This document shows positions 9,251-18,389 of a DNA stretch of 64,000 bases, one piece after another. The number at the start of each line of letters is the position of its first letter. Position 1 is the stretch's first letter. The stretch spans positions 230,807 through 294,806 of the forward strand of contig JACKJU010000005.1 of NCBI GenBank assembly GCA_020637805.1, in the 5' to 3' direction. The stretch is from Nitratireductor sp. (lineage in GTDB: Bacteria > Pseudomonadota > Alphaproteobacteria > Rhizobiales > Rhizobiaceae). Below the pieces are notes generated by a model. The model saw only the letters and a list, made by a program, of their open reading frames with translations, ran no database searches and had not been told where the DNA came from. The position numbers and the translations under genes were made by a program.

Positions 9251-10576
9251 ATGAGTGTCAATTCCACCGAGAAGACACGCGACAGAATGATTGTGGAGGA
9301 AGGGGCCGTTGTCCGATTCCTCAGGGCGACAGAGATCGATTCCCGACTGTTGGGAATGATCGGGGCGCTCCTGCTCATCTGGGTGGGCTTTCACCTTTAC
9401 GGACAGATATTCAACGGGTTCGGCGCATTCCTGACGCCACGCAACCTTTGGAACCTCTCCGTTCAGACTTCCTCGATCGGTATCATGGCCACCGGCATGG
9501 TGCTGGTAATCGTTACCCGCCATATCGATCTCTCGGTCGGTTCCATCCTCGGTTTCTGCGCCATGACAATGGCGATTACCCAGGTGTGGATCCTTCCCCA
9601 GTGGCTCGGACTTGGTCATCCGGCGATCTGGATCATCGCGGTCATCGTGGGCATAATTACCGGAACGCTGATCGGAACCTTCCACGGCTGGCTGGTTGCC
9701 TATCGTGGTATTCCGGCCTTTATCGTCACGCTTGGCGGACTGCTGGCCTGGCGCGGGATGGCCTTCCTGCTGGCTCGCGGCGAGACGATATCTCCGGTCG
9801 ATGCCAATTTCGCGCTTCTGGGGGGCGGCCCCTATGGTGCGGTCGGCTCATTCTGGAGCTGGGTTATCGGAATTCTGGCATGCCTTGGCGTGGCGGCAGT
9901 GCTGATGAATGGCCGCCGCCAGAGAAAGCGTTTCGGCTTCCCGTTGCGCCCCGTGTGGGCAGAATGGCTGCTGGGCGTAATCGGATGCGGCGTCATCCTT
10001 GGCTTCGTCATCCTCGTCAACTCCTATCCTTGGCCGAGGGGGATCGTGCGCCAGTATGCGCAGGCCAACAACATCGAAGTTCCCGAGGGCGGCCTCTTCA
10101 TCAGCCATGGCTTTGCCATTCCGGTTCTGATCCTGATCGCAGTCGGTATCTTCATGACCTTCCTGACCACGCGCACGCGGTTCGGTCGCTATGTGTTCGC
10201 GATCGGCGGCAACCCCGAGGCTGCGGAATTGGCGGGTATCAACACCAAGTGGGTCACGCTCAAGATATTCGCACTGATGGGGGCTTTGTGCGGGCTGTCC
10301 GCCGTGGTCGCCAGTGCACGCCTGAACTCGGCCACGAACAACCTTGGCACGCTTGACGAACTGTACGTGATCGCGGCGGCAGTGATCGGCGGAACCTCGC
10401 TCTCCGGCGGTATCGGAACGATCTACGGCGCGATACTTGGCGCGCTTGTCATGCAGTCGCTGCAGACGGGCATGGTGCTCATTGGCTTCGATGCAGCAAT
10501 CCAGCAGATTGTGGTCGGATCCGTTCTGGTGGTCGCGGTGTGGCTCGACACCGTCTATCGCAAGCGCGCGAAGTGA
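9251..10576 (+). CDS. xylH: Xylose-type ABC transporter permease
   Basis: A 441-residue inner-membrane permease of the ribose/xylose family. Many hydrophobic segments are visible (LGMIGALLLIWVGFHLY, AIWIIAVIVGIITGTLIGTF, VLILIAVGIFMTFL). The family signature around GMVLVIVTRHIDLSVGS is present, as is the EAAELAGINTKWV loop that contacts the ATPase. Length and order match XylH. It follows xylF after a hairpin and precedes the ATPase by 11 bases; GGGGAGGAAGCC precedes the start. It should form the pore for pentose import. Confidence 0.92.
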   Translation: MSVNSTEKTRDRMIVEEGAVVRFLRATEIDSRLLGMIGALLLIWVGFHLYGQIFNGFGAFLTPRNLWNLSVQTSSIGIMATGMVLVIVTRHIDLSVGSILGFCAMTMAITQVWILPQWLGLGHPAIWIIAVIVGIITGTLIGTFHGWLVAYRGIPAFIVTLGGLLAWRGMAFLLARGETISPVDANFALLGGGPYGAVGSFWSWVIGILACLGVAAVLMNGRRQRKRFGFPLRPVWAEWLLGVIGCGVILGFVILVNSYPWPRGIVRQYAQANNIEVPEGGLFISHGFAIPVLILIAVGIFMTFLTTRTRFGRYVFAIGGNPEAAELAGINTKWVTLKIFALMGALCGLSAVVASARLNSATNNLGTLDELYVIAAAVIGGTSLSGGIGTIYGAILGALVMQSLQTGMVLIGFDAAIQQIVVGSVLVVAVWLDTVYRKRAK

Positions 10577-10587
10577 GGGAGGCGATC

Positions 10588-11394
10588 ATGGCAAAGGCAT
10601 CAGTGCAACAGAAGGCAGATCGTGGCACACCGCTGGTCGAATTGCGCGACATGTCGATCGCATTTGGCGGGATCAAGGCTGTGGATCACGCCTCCGTCGA
10701 TCTCCACCCCGGAGAGGTCGTCGGTCTGCTCGGTCACAACGGTGCCGGCAAGTCGACCCTGATCAAGATCCTGTCGGGGGCGTACAAACGCGATTCCGGA
10801 CATGTCTTCATCAATGGCGAGGAGGCGCATATCGCCAATCCGCGTGATGCCAAGGCATATGGCATCGAGACGATCTACCAGACGCTGGCCCTGGCCGACA
10901 ACGTGGATGCGGCCGCCAATCTCTACCTTGGGCGCGAACTCCTCACCGCCTGGGGAACGCTGGATGACGTGGCGATGGAGGCGAATGCCCGAAAGGTGAT
11001 GGGGCGCCTTAATCCGAACTTCAAGCGCTTCAAGGAGCCGGTGAAGCTTCTTTCGGGCGGTCAGCGCCAGTCGGTGGCGATTGCAAGGGCCATCCTGTTC
11101 AATGCCCGCATTCTGATCATGGATGAGCCGACGGCAGCCCTTGGTCCGCAGGAGACGGCGCAGGTTGGCGAACTGATCACTCAGCTCAAGCAGGACGGGA
11201 TCGGGATTTTCCTGATTGAGCATGACATTCACAACGTCTTCGATCTGTGCGACCGGGTTTGCGTCATGAAGAACGGCCAGGTGGTTGGAACGGCGGATAT
11301 CAAGGACGTCACCAAGGACGAGGTTCTTGGGATGATCATCGCCGGCAAGTGCCCGCCGGGAGCCGTTCCCGGTCCCGGTGCCGTGGAAGGGTAG
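10588..11394 (+). CDS. xylG: Xylose-type ABC transporter ATP-binding protein (single domain)
   Basis: A 268-residue ABC ATPase from the ATG at 10588, preceded by GAGGGAGG. Walker A is GHNGAGKST (49-57), the signature is LSGGQRQ (155-161) and Walker B is ILIMDEP (175-181). E. coli XylG carries two nucleotide-binding domains in about 510 residues, whereas this one has a single domain. It would therefore act as a homodimer, as in other rhizobial pentose systems. It energises uptake through the xylH permease. Confidence 0.88.
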   Translation: MAKASVQQKADRGTPLVELRDMSIAFGGIKAVDHASVDLHPGEVVGLLGHNGAGKSTLIKILSGAYKRDSGHVFINGEEAHIANPRDAKAYGIETIYQTLALADNVDAAANLYLGRELLTAWGTLDDVAMEANARKVMGRLNPNFKRFKEPVKLLSGGQRQSVAIARAILFNARILIMDEPTAALGPQETAQVGELITQLKQDGIGIFLIEHDIHNVFDLCDRVCVMKNGQVVGTADIKDVTKDEVLGMIIAGKCPPGAVPGPGAVEG

Positions 11395-11400
11395 TCCCGT

Positions 11401-11946
11401 TCAGGGCTGCTTTCCCGCTTCGAGAAGGCTTGCGACCCTTCCGACCACGAGGTCGCGTTCGGCCTTGCTCATGGTCATGGTTCCGAAAACGTTCTGCGCT
11501 CGAAGTCCTTCGAGAACCAGGAAGATCAACAGAATGATCGCGGGATCGCCCGCTTCGTCGGTAATTCGGTCGAGGAGTTCGCGATTGAACCTGGCCACCG
11601 GTTCAAGAAGGTGAGGGTCCTCGGCGAGTGCCGCGAGAAGGCCCGAGGATGGCGCAGGCTTTTCTTCCAGGCGTTTCAAGCCCAGTTCGAGATAACGGGC
11701 TGCCAGCTCGTGTCCGTTTGATTTTCCGCCAACGTGTTCCAGTTCCTTGCGAAACCCGTCCAGATAGTCCTCGACCAGCGCCCGCATGAGGGCTGCCTTG
11801 CTGGGGAAGTTGTAGAGCAACCCGCCCTTCGACATGCCCGCCCTTGCTGCAACGGCATCAAGCGAGATATGGGCTGCGCCATCTTCGAAGGCCAGTTCTG
11901 CCGCAGCATTCAGTATGCGCTGCCTTGACGTCGTGTCTTTTGACAT
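11401..11946 (-). CDS. TetR-family repressor of the RND efflux genes
   Basis: A 181-residue TetR-type regulator. The N-terminal helix-turn-helix (about residues 8-55) includes ISLDAVAARAGMSKGGLLYN and YNFPSKAALMRALV, followed by a divergent helical ligand-binding domain. A GAGGAGG Shine-Dalgarno sequence precedes the ATG at 11946. It diverges from the efflux adaptor/permease pair, and an inverted repeat in the gap looks like its operator. The likely role is ligand-relieved repression of efflux and of itself. Confidence 0.9.
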   Translation of the reverse strand: MSKDTTSRQRILNAAAELAFEDGAAHISLDAVAARAGMSKGGLLYNFPSKAALMRALVEDYLDGFRKELEHVGGKSNGHELAARYLELGLKRLEEKPAPSSGLLAALAEDPHLLEPVARFNRELLDRITDEAGDPAIILLIFLVLEGLRAQNVFGTMTMSKAERDLVVGRVASLLEAGKQP

Positions 11947-11962
11947 GGTTCCTCCTCCCGTA

Positions 11963-11989
11963 TTGACTTTACCGTCCAGACGGTACAGT
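11963..11989 (+). promoter_or_regulatory. TetR operator over the RND promoter
   Basis: A near-perfect 24-bp inverted repeat spans 11966-11989. The core is TACCGTC-CA-GACGGTA (11970-11985), with outer ACT/AGT triplets in register. It overlaps a -35-like TTGACT (11963-11968) and a -10-like TACAGT (11984-11989), so a bound dimer would block the promoter. Position between divergent tetR and efflux genes is the classic arrangement. Confidence 0.72.
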
Positions 11990-12161
11990 AAATGGCAAAA
12001 TTCAGCAACCGGTCCGAGTTGCCGCCATTGCCAAAATTTCCGGATTGCGGGATGTTGGCGGGAATCGGGACAATATCGGACCAGGAACGGTCCGATCTGG
12101 CATTCCTGCGTTTCGGATGGCGCACATCTGCCAGCCAGAAACAGAAAACGGATTTCATCGC

Positions 12162-13301
12162 ATGATCAAGCGCTTCATCATTGCTTTCATTTTGCTCGTG
12201 CTCATCGTCGGCGGGCTGGTAGGCTTCAATATTTTCAGGGATCAGGCCATCCAGGGCTTCTTTGCAAACATGAAGCGCCCGCCGGTCACCGTTTCAACAT
12301 CCGAAGTGGATGCCGTCGAATGGCAGCCGACACTCAGGGCAATCGGAACCGTGAATGCAGCACGCGGTGTCGACCTGACGATGGAGGTCTCCGGTGTGGT
12401 GAAGGAGATCCTGTTCGAAGCCAACCAGCAGGTGAAACTGGAAGAAGTGCTTGTTCGTCTTGATGACGAAGTGCAGCAAGCCGATCTGGATGCGGCCAAA
12501 TCGCAGGACGAGCTCAACCAGCTGGCTCTGAAGCGTGCCAAGGAATTGCAGAGCAGGGGAGTGGGAACGCAGTCCACTCTCGACGGTGCCGAAGCAGCGG
12601 CGACGGCATCATCGGCCCAGTTGGCAAAGCTTCAGGCGGTGCTCGACCAGAAGCTCCTGACAGCGCCCTTCAACGGTACGATCGGCATTCCACGCATTGA
12701 CATCGGCCAGTATGTCTCGCCCGGCACGGTCGTTGCCACCTTGCAGGATCTCGGTACCATGCGTGTCAATTTCACCGTGCCCGAGCAGCAGTTCGACGTT
12801 CTTAAGATCGGTCAGTCGGTCAGGATCGGCCTGACCGAGGACGATCTTCCCTTTACCGGCAAGATTACCGGCATCGATCCGAAGATCGATCCTGCCACCC
12901 GGCTGGTTTCGGTTCGTGCCGAGATCGACAACCCCGACGGCAAGCTCAACCCCGGGCAGTTCGTGCGCGTGCGCGTCGAGTTGCCTGTCGAACAGGACGT
13001 GATCGTGATCCCGCAGACGGCACTGGTTGCGAGCCTCTACGGGGATTATGCCTACCGCATCAAGCAGAGCGAAGGCACAGCGGCCGCCAGCGATGGCAGC
13101 GGCGAAACAAAGCCGCAGATGACGGTGGAACAGGTATTCGTCCAGGTCGGGCGGCGTTCTGACGGAACAGTCGAGATTGTCGAGGGATTGAAGCCAGGTG
13201 ACGTGGTGGTCGATGCTGGCCAGAATCGCCTTTCAAACGGTGCTCAGGTAACCATCAACAATGACATCCAGCCCGCAGTTGGCGGAAAGGGCGCGAAATG
13301 A
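12162..13301 (+). CDS. RND efflux periplasmic adaptor (membrane fusion protein)
   Basis: A 379-residue adaptor from the ATG at 12162 (MIKRFIIAFILLVLIVGGLVG), with an N-terminal membrane anchor. A biotinyl-lipoyl-like hairpin (VNAARGVDLTMEVSGVVKEI), alpha-hairpin and beta-barrel region (APFNGTIGIPRIDIGQYVSPG, NPGQFVRVRVELP) follow the HlyD/AcrA order. It bridges the inner-membrane pump to an outer-membrane channel, which is not encoded here. The stop overlaps the permease start by 4 bases. The frame opens 39 codons earlier, but that extension lacks membrane-protein character. The Shine-Dalgarno sequence for the chosen start is weak. Confidence 0.9.
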   Translation: MIKRFIIAFILLVLIVGGLVGFNIFRDQAIQGFFANMKRPPVTVSTSEVDAVEWQPTLRAIGTVNAARGVDLTMEVSGVVKEILFEANQQVKLEEVLVRLDDEVQQADLDAAKSQDELNQLALKRAKELQSRGVGTQSTLDGAEAAATASSAQLAKLQAVLDQKLLTAPFNGTIGIPRIDIGQYVSPGTVVATLQDLGTMRVNFTVPEQQFDVLKIGQSVRIGLTEDDLPFTGKITGIDPKIDPATRLVSVRAEIDNPDGKLNPGQFVRVRVELPVEQDVIVIPQTALVASLYGDYAYRIKQSEGTAAASDGSGETKPQMTVEQVFVQVGRRSDGTVEIVEGLKPGDVVVDAGQNRLSNGAQVTINNDIQPAVGGKGAK

Positions 13302-16300
13302 ACATTTCGGCGCTATTCATCCGGCGGCCGGTACTTTCGACCGTCTTCGCCTTCCTCATCCTACTGCTAGGCGTTCAGGGCATTTTCAACCTTTCGGTTC
13401 GCGAGTATCCGAAGGTCGAGGAAACCGTGGTCACCATCACGACGCTCTATCCGGGCGCGTCGCCGGACCTGATTCAGGGGTTCGTGACGGCCCCGATTGC
13501 GGCAGCGGTCTCCACTACAGAGAACATCGATTACGTAACCTCGCAGAGCCGTCCCTCGGCCAGCGTGGTGACCGTTCAGATGAAGCTGGGGTCGAACCCC
13601 GATGTGGCGCTCACCGAGGTGATGTCCAAGGTTCAGCAGGTGCGCGGCAAGCTTCCCGACGATGCCCAGGACCCGACCATCGTCAAGGGGACCGGGCGGC
13701 AATTCGCGATCATTTACATCGCGATGCAGAACCCGAACATGTCTTCGGAAGAGCTGACCGAGTACATCGAGCGGGTTATCCAGCCGCGCATGTCGACCAT
13801 CGAGGGTGTTGCCGAAGTGCAGATCATCGGCGCGGCGAACTTCTCCATGCGCGTATGGATCGATCCGATACGCCTGGCGTCGCGCGGCGTTACCGCTTCG
13901 GAGGTAGTGGCTGCAATCAATCAGGCCAACTTCCTTTCTGCGCCGGGCAAGACGCGGAACGAATATGTGACCTATTCGATCACCACCGAGACGACACTTC
14001 GCACGCCAGAGGCCTTCGGTGCATTGCCGTTGAAATCGAATGGCGACGAGGTGGTGAGGCTGCGCGATGTCGCCGATATCGAGCTGGCAGCCGAAAGCAC
14101 CGACACGGTGGTCAAGTTCAACGGCAAGCCGGGTACGTTCATCGGCGTGTTTCCGACACCTGCTGCCAACCCGCTCGACACGGCTGCTGCGGTGATCGCC
14201 GAACTTCCAAATATCCAGGCGACGCTGCCGCAAGGCATGACCATGGACATGGTCTATGACGCCACCGAATCCATCAGCGCGTCCATCTACGAGGTGTTCA
14301 AGACGATCGGCGAAGCCGTTGCCATCGTCGTCGTGGTCATTCTGCTGTTCCTGGGTTCCTTCCGGTCCGTGCTCATGCCGATCGTCACCATTCCGCTCTC
14401 GCTCGTGGGCGTTTGCTTCCTTCTGCTCGGCATGGGGTACTCGATCAACCTGCTGTCGTTGCTCGCCATGGTGCTGGCAATCGGTCTGGTTGTCGATGAC
14501 GCCATCGTTGTCGTGGAAAACATTCACCGCCACATCGAGGAGGGCATGAGCGCCCGCAAGGCGGCTTTTGTCGGAATGCGCGAGATCTCGGGCGCGGTCG
14601 TCGCAATGACGATCACGCTGGCAGCGGTGTTTGCGCCGCTTGCATTCACCGGCGGCCTGACAGGTTCGCTGTTCAAGGAATTTGCGTTTACGCTTGCGGG
14701 CGCCGTGGTCATTTCGGGTATCGTTGCCCTGACGATCACGCCGGCGATGAGTGCAAGGCTGCTGGCGCATGATGGCGAAAGCAGGTTCCAGTCGTTTGTC
14801 GACCGCACGTTCACCCGGCTGGAGAATTTCTACGAACGGATGGTTGGTGGCTCGCTGAAATACCGCCCCGTCACCCTGATGATCGTGATCGCACTGATCA
14901 GCGTGACGGGATTCCTGTTTCTCAAGACATCGACGGAGCTTGCTCCCGAGGAGGATCGCGGCGCGTTGTTTTCGCTCATCACGGCTCCGCGCTATGCAAC
15001 GACCGACTACACCAATCTCTATGTCGACCAGATGCGCGAACTGACAGGGGATCTGCCTGAACTCAAGGCGAACTTCTCGATTATCGGCATGGGTGGCCAG
15101 ACGAACAGCGGTTTTGCCGTGTGGGCCCTCAAGGACTGGGAGGACCGCACCAGATCCCAGAAAGAGATCCAGACCGATATCCAGGGCAGGCTCTCGAAGG
15201 TTGCGGGTGTTCAGGCGCTGGTCTTTGCGCCGCCCTCGCTGCCAGGTGCTGGTGGCGGCCTGCCTATTTCCGTCGTGCTCCAGTCCACCGGTTCGCCGGA
15301 CCAGGTCTACGAGATCGCCGAGGAAATCAAGCAGAAGGCGCAGGCGTCGGGAAGGTTCATCGTTGTCCAGAACTCGCTGGCTTTCGATGCGCCGCAGGTT
15401 ACGGTTTCCGTTGACCGCGAACGCGCTGCTGCGCTCAATATTCCTGCAAGCCAGATCGGCGCGACGCTTGGTGTGCTGGTGGGCGGCGGTTCGATTTCCC
15501 AGTTCGACCGCGACTCCAACAGCTACGACATCATCACACAGGTAAGGCCCGAATACCGGCAGAACCCCGAGAACCTCGGAGAATTCTTCGTGCGCAGCTC
15601 AACGGGCCAGATGGTCCCGTTGTCGGCGGTGACTTCCGTTGCCACGGCGGCTTCACCGGCATCCATCGAGCAGTTCAACCAGCTCAACTCGGCCACGATA
15701 TCCGCTCTGCCTCTGCCAACGGTCACAACGGGCGATGGACTTCAGACCATCGAGGAAATTGCCCAGGCGGCCATTCCCGACGGTTTCTTCATCGACTTTT
15801 CGGGTCAGTCGCGGCTGGAGAAAGAGCAGGGCAACACGATCATGATCGCATTCGCGATGGCCATCGTGGTGATCTATCTGGTTCTCGCAGCACAGTTCGA
15901 AAGTTTCCGCGACCCGTTCATCATCATGATGGCCGTGCCGCTGTCGATCTTCGGGGCAATCGTGCCGCTCAATCTGGGGCTTGGAACGCTGAACATCTAC
16001 ACGCAGATCGGGCTGATTACCCTGATCGGCCTGATCACGAAGCACGGGATCCTGCTTGTCGAGTTTGCCAACCAGCAGCGGCAGTTGCACGGCTTGTCGC
16101 GCAATGAAGCCATCATCGCATCTGCAAAGGTGCGCCTGCGACCGATCCTGATGACGACGGCGGCAATGGCACTCGGCGTCGTGCCGCTCATACTGTCGTC
16201 GGGAGCGGGTGCCGCTGCGCGTCAGGCCATGGGGCTGGTTATCTTCTCGGGCATTCTCATCGGAACCATGTTCACGCTGTTCGTGGTGCCCATGTTCTAT

Positions 16301-16369
16301 ACCTTCATTTCGTCGAAGGAACTGAAGGTGCTCGAAGGTGAGGATGGTCCGGAACCGGCCCACGGGTAA
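13298..16369 (+). CDS. RND multidrug efflux permease (HAE1 family)
   Basis: A 1023-residue inner-membrane proton/drug antiporter of full family length. The N-terminal MNISALFIRRPVLSTVFAF helix and the duplicated 6-TM architecture are clear. TM4 carries MVLAIGLVVDDAIVVVENIH, with the proton-relay aspartates of this family. The second half includes GLITLIGLITKHGILLVEFA. It is translationally coupled to the adaptor (ATGA) and controlled by the divergent TetR gene. Substrates cannot be told from sequence; dyes, detergents or plant phenolics are typical for the family. Confidence 0.95.
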   Translation: MNISALFIRRPVLSTVFAFLILLLGVQGIFNLSVREYPKVEETVVTITTLYPGASPDLIQGFVTAPIAAAVSTTENIDYVTSQSRPSASVVTVQMKLGSNPDVALTEVMSKVQQVRGKLPDDAQDPTIVKGTGRQFAIIYIAMQNPNMSSEELTEYIERVIQPRMSTIEGVAEVQIIGAANFSMRVWIDPIRLASRGVTASEVVAAINQANFLSAPGKTRNEYVTYSITTETTLRTPEAFGALPLKSNGDEVVRLRDVADIELAAESTDTVVKFNGKPGTFIGVFPTPAANPLDTAAAVIAELPNIQATLPQGMTMDMVYDATESISASIYEVFKTIGEAVAIVVVVILLFLGSFRSVLMPIVTIPLSLVGVCFLLLGMGYSINLLSLLAMVLAIGLVVDDAIVVVENIHRHIEEGMSARKAAFVGMREISGAVVAMTITLAAVFAPLAFTGGLTGSLFKEFAFTLAGAVVISGIVALTITPAMSARLLAHDGESRFQSFVDRTFTRLENFYERMVGGSLKYRPVTLMIVIALISVTGFLFLKTSTELAPEEDRGALFSLITAPRYATTDYTNLYVDQMRELTGDLPELKANFSIIGMGGQTNSGFAVWALKDWEDRTRSQKEIQTDIQGRLSKVAGVQALVFAPPSLPGAGGGLPISVVLQSTGSPDQVYEIAEEIKQKAQASGRFIVVQNSLAFDAPQVTVSVDRERAAALNIPASQIGATLGVLVGGGSISQFDRDSNSYDIITQVRPEYRQNPENLGEFFVRSSTGQMVPLSAVTSVATAASPASIEQFNQLNSATISALPLPTVTTGDGLQTIEEIAQAAIPDGFFIDFSGQSRLEKEQGNTIMIAFAMAIVVIYLVLAAQFESFRDPFIIMMAVPLSIFGAIVPLNLGLGTLNIYTQIGLITLIGLITKHGILLVEFANQQRQLHGLSRNEAIIASAKVRLRPILMTTAAMALGVVPLILSSGAGAAARQAMGLVIFSGILIGTMFTLFVVPMFYTFISSKELKVLEGEDGPEPAHG

Positions 16370-16384
16370 ATTCGGGAGAAGCAA

Positions 16385-16406
16385 TGCGGGTGCAATTGCA
16401 CCCGCA
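16385..16406. terminator. Bidirectional terminator, 22-bp perfect palindrome
   Basis: A perfect palindrome lies between the convergent RND permease and iolB genes: arms TGCGGGTGCAA and TTGCACCCGCA meet without a spacer. Transcribed from either side it folds into a 9-bp stem with an AATT loop. No long T-tract follows. The placement strongly suggests a shared terminator. Confidence 0.7.
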
Positions 16407-16419
16407 GCCCAATGTACGT

Positions 16420-17244
16420 TCAGGCGTCGCGGGCAGCGATTTCCTCGACCTCTGGAGCGAGGATGAAACGCCATTTGCGCAACGGTCCGGCCATCACGTT
16501 GAGATAGTACATTTCAAACCCGTAGGGTGCGCTGCAGGGATGATGACCGCGTGGAACGAGCACAACATCGCCATCGCTTACAGCCATGGTTTCGTTGAGT
16601 TCGCCATTGTCCGTATAGACCCTCTGGATGCCAAAGCCGGATGCCGGATTCAGGCGGTGGTAGTAGGTTTCCTCCAGATAGGTGATCCGTGGAAAATCGT
16701 CCTCGTCATGGCGATGGCTCGGATATGAGGACCAGTGCCCGGCAGGCGTGAAAACCTCCGTCACAAGCAGCGAGTCGCAGTAGTCCTCGCTCTCCATGGC
16801 GATGTTGTTGATGTAGCGCGTGTTGGTTCCCTTGCCGCGTTCGGTCAGGGTTATGCCGTCAGGTCCGATGCGGCGCGCTTCGTGGCCGCCCTTGCCCGGA
16901 GCCGCGCAAACAGCGATCACGCAATCGGTTTCCGCGGTTGCCTGCCAGTCCGTTCCATTCGGTAGATACAGGCAGTGTGGCGGAGACTTCTCGAAGACGC
17001 TCATGCGATCCCCGAGCACGCCCCATTCCTGCCCGGCACCGGATATTGAAGCCTTTCCCTCGACCATGACCAGCATGACCTCATTGGAACCGGTCTCTTC
17101 CCGCGCGGATTCCCCGGCCTTGAGCCGATAGACAGAGAAGCCGACGTAATTCCAGTCCGGGGATTTTGCCGTCCTGGCGTTCTCAGGCGTGATGTGGTGC
17201 ACCTTGCCGGAGGTTCCGTTTGGCCGGATCAGAAGTTCATTCAT
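16420..17244 (-). CDS. iolB: 5-deoxy-glucuronate isomerase
   Basis: A 274-residue cupin enzyme that converts 5-deoxy-glucuronate to 2-deoxy-5-keto-gluconate, the step after ring opening by IolD. The metal-binding region SSYPSHRHDEDDFPRITYLE and the EETYYHRLNP stretch are typical of IolB. So is RGHHPCSAPYGFEMYYLNVM near the end. The ATG at 17244 is chosen because it overlaps the stop of the small upstream membrane gene by 8 bases; a GTG five codons earlier is possible. It is the last gene of the iolR-C-D-E operon. Confidence 0.95.
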   Translation of the reverse strand: MNELLIRPNGTSGKVHHITPENARTAKSPDWNYVGFSVYRLKAGESAREETGSNEVMLVMVEGKASISGAGQEWGVLGDRMSVFEKSPPHCLYLPNGTDWQATAETDCVIAVCAAPGKGGHEARRIGPDGITLTERGKGTNTRYINNIAMESEDYCDSLLVTEVFTPAGHWSSYPSHRHDEDDFPRITYLEETYYHRLNPASGFGIQRVYTDNGELNETMAVSDGDVVLVPRGHHPCSAPYGFEMYYLNVMAGPLRKWRFILAPEVEEIAARDA

Positions 17245-17452
17245 CGCTGTCTTTCTCACTCCCGCTCTGTTCGCCCTGCGGTTTGAAATTGAAGAAGAAT
17301 ACGTAGACGCAGTTCAGCCCGATCCCGACAAACAGCACGCCCCAGAAGGGGCTGGCAGTGGCGAATTCGAAAATTCCCCAGCCAAGACAGACCGCGCAGA
17401 CGAGGATACGTATCCACAGTGGATCGAAGAATGGGTTTCGAAGGTCGAACAT
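17237..17452 (-). CDS. Small two-helix membrane protein within the iol operon
   Basis: From the ATG at 17452 this encodes 71 residues beginning MFDLRNPFFDPLWIRILVCA. Two hydrophobic helices follow (IRILVCAVCLGWGIFEFA and PFWGVLFVGIGLNCVYVFFF), then a charged tail. I recall similar short proteins (DUF3329-like) in Hyphomicrobiales but cannot verify the family. It sits 11 bases after iolE and overlaps iolB, so it is translated with the inositol genes. Its function is unknown; a metabolic role is not implied by the sequence. Confidence 0.72.
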   Translation of the reverse strand: MFDLRNPFFDPLWIRILVCAVCLGWGIFEFATASPFWGVLFVGIGLNCVYVFFFNFKPQGEQSGSEKDSDE

Positions 17453-17463
17453 CGGTCTACCAT

Positions 17464-18366
17464 TCAAGCATTGGCGATATTCAATCCCGCCTTGCCGCAA
17501 ACATCGACGATGTGGTCATAGCCCATTTTCGAGTATTCATAGGGCGGCGCCTTGGCCGGGTCCTGTTCCGCCTCGACCACGATCCAGCCTTCATAATCAA
17601 TCGCCTTTAGGTGATCGGCTACCGCTTGGAAATCGATGCAGCCATCGCCGGGCACGGTGAATGCGCCCGCGATTACGGCGTCCAGGAAACTGCGATTGTT
17701 TTCGCGGACATCCTTCACGACGGCGGGACGGATATCCTTGAAGTGCACGTGGTGCACGCGATCACTCCATCGTTTCAAGGTCGCCATCACATCTCCGCCG
17801 CCGAGCAGCAGGTGGCCCGTGTCGAAGCAGAGACTGACCTCCGGACCGGTGCTTTCCATGAGACAGTTCACATCCTCTTCAGCCTCGATGATCGAGCCCA
17901 TGTGATGGTGGTACGCCATCGGCATGCCCTGATCGGTCATCCAGCTCGCAAGTTCGGTAAGCTTCGCCCCGTATGCGGCGATCTGGTCCCGGTCGAGTTT
18001 GGGACGGTCATTCACGGGCGTGCAGATCTGTCCCTGAACCGTGTTGGAGCACTCCGCGTAGACGATACAGGGAGACCCGAGCGCTATGAATTGCTCCACC
18101 TGCTGGCGCACTGCCTCCCGCTCTGTTGCGACGTCGTTGACCAGCAGATTGCCCGAACACCATCCGCCGCAAAGGGCGATGTCATAGGTTTCGAGATAGG
18201 CTCTCAGCCCGTCGGTATCATGCGGCATGCGCTGTCCGCGTTCGACCCCGGTATAGCCGATTTCTCGCGCCTCCCTGAGAGCCTGTTCCATTGTGTAGGC
18301 AGCGGTAATGTCCGGCAAGTCGTCGTTTTGCCATGCAATCGGGGAAATTCCGATCTTCACGCTCAT
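17464..18366 (-). CDS. iolE: myo-Inosose-2 dehydratase
   Basis: A 300-residue TIM-barrel enzyme that dehydrates 2-keto-myo-inositol to 3D-(3,5/4)-trihydroxycyclohexane-1,2-dione. The start MSVKIGISPIAWQNDDLPDI and the metal-site segments AYHHHMGSIIEAEEDV, CFDTGHLLLGGGD and VHHVHFKDIRPAVV match IolE closely, as does the length. The ATG at 18366 is 24 bases after the iolD stop; the frame continues upstream only as a shadow inside iolD. It forms the middle of the iolC-D-E-B operon. Confidence 0.96.
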   Translation of the reverse strand: MSVKIGISPIAWQNDDLPDITAAYTMEQALREAREIGYTGVERGQRMPHDTDGLRAYLETYDIALCGGWCSGNLLVNDVATEREAVRQQVEQFIALGSPCIVYAECSNTVQGQICTPVNDRPKLDRDQIAAYGAKLTELASWMTDQGMPMAYHHHMGSIIEAEEDVNCLMESTGPEVSLCFDTGHLLLGGGDVMATLKRWSDRVHHVHFKDIRPAVVKDVRENNRSFLDAVIAGAFTVPGDGCIDFQAVADHLKAIDYEGWIVVEAEQDPAKAPPYEYSKMGYDHIVDVCGKAGLNIANA

Positions 18367-18389
18367 TTGGGGTCCTGTCCTGTACTGGT

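Noticed and set aside
13367..14770. 467-codon open frame antisense to the RND permease
   Set aside because: The protein is rich in His/Arg/Asp in the pattern of a GC-rich shadow frame, and the opposite strand encodes a clear RND pump.
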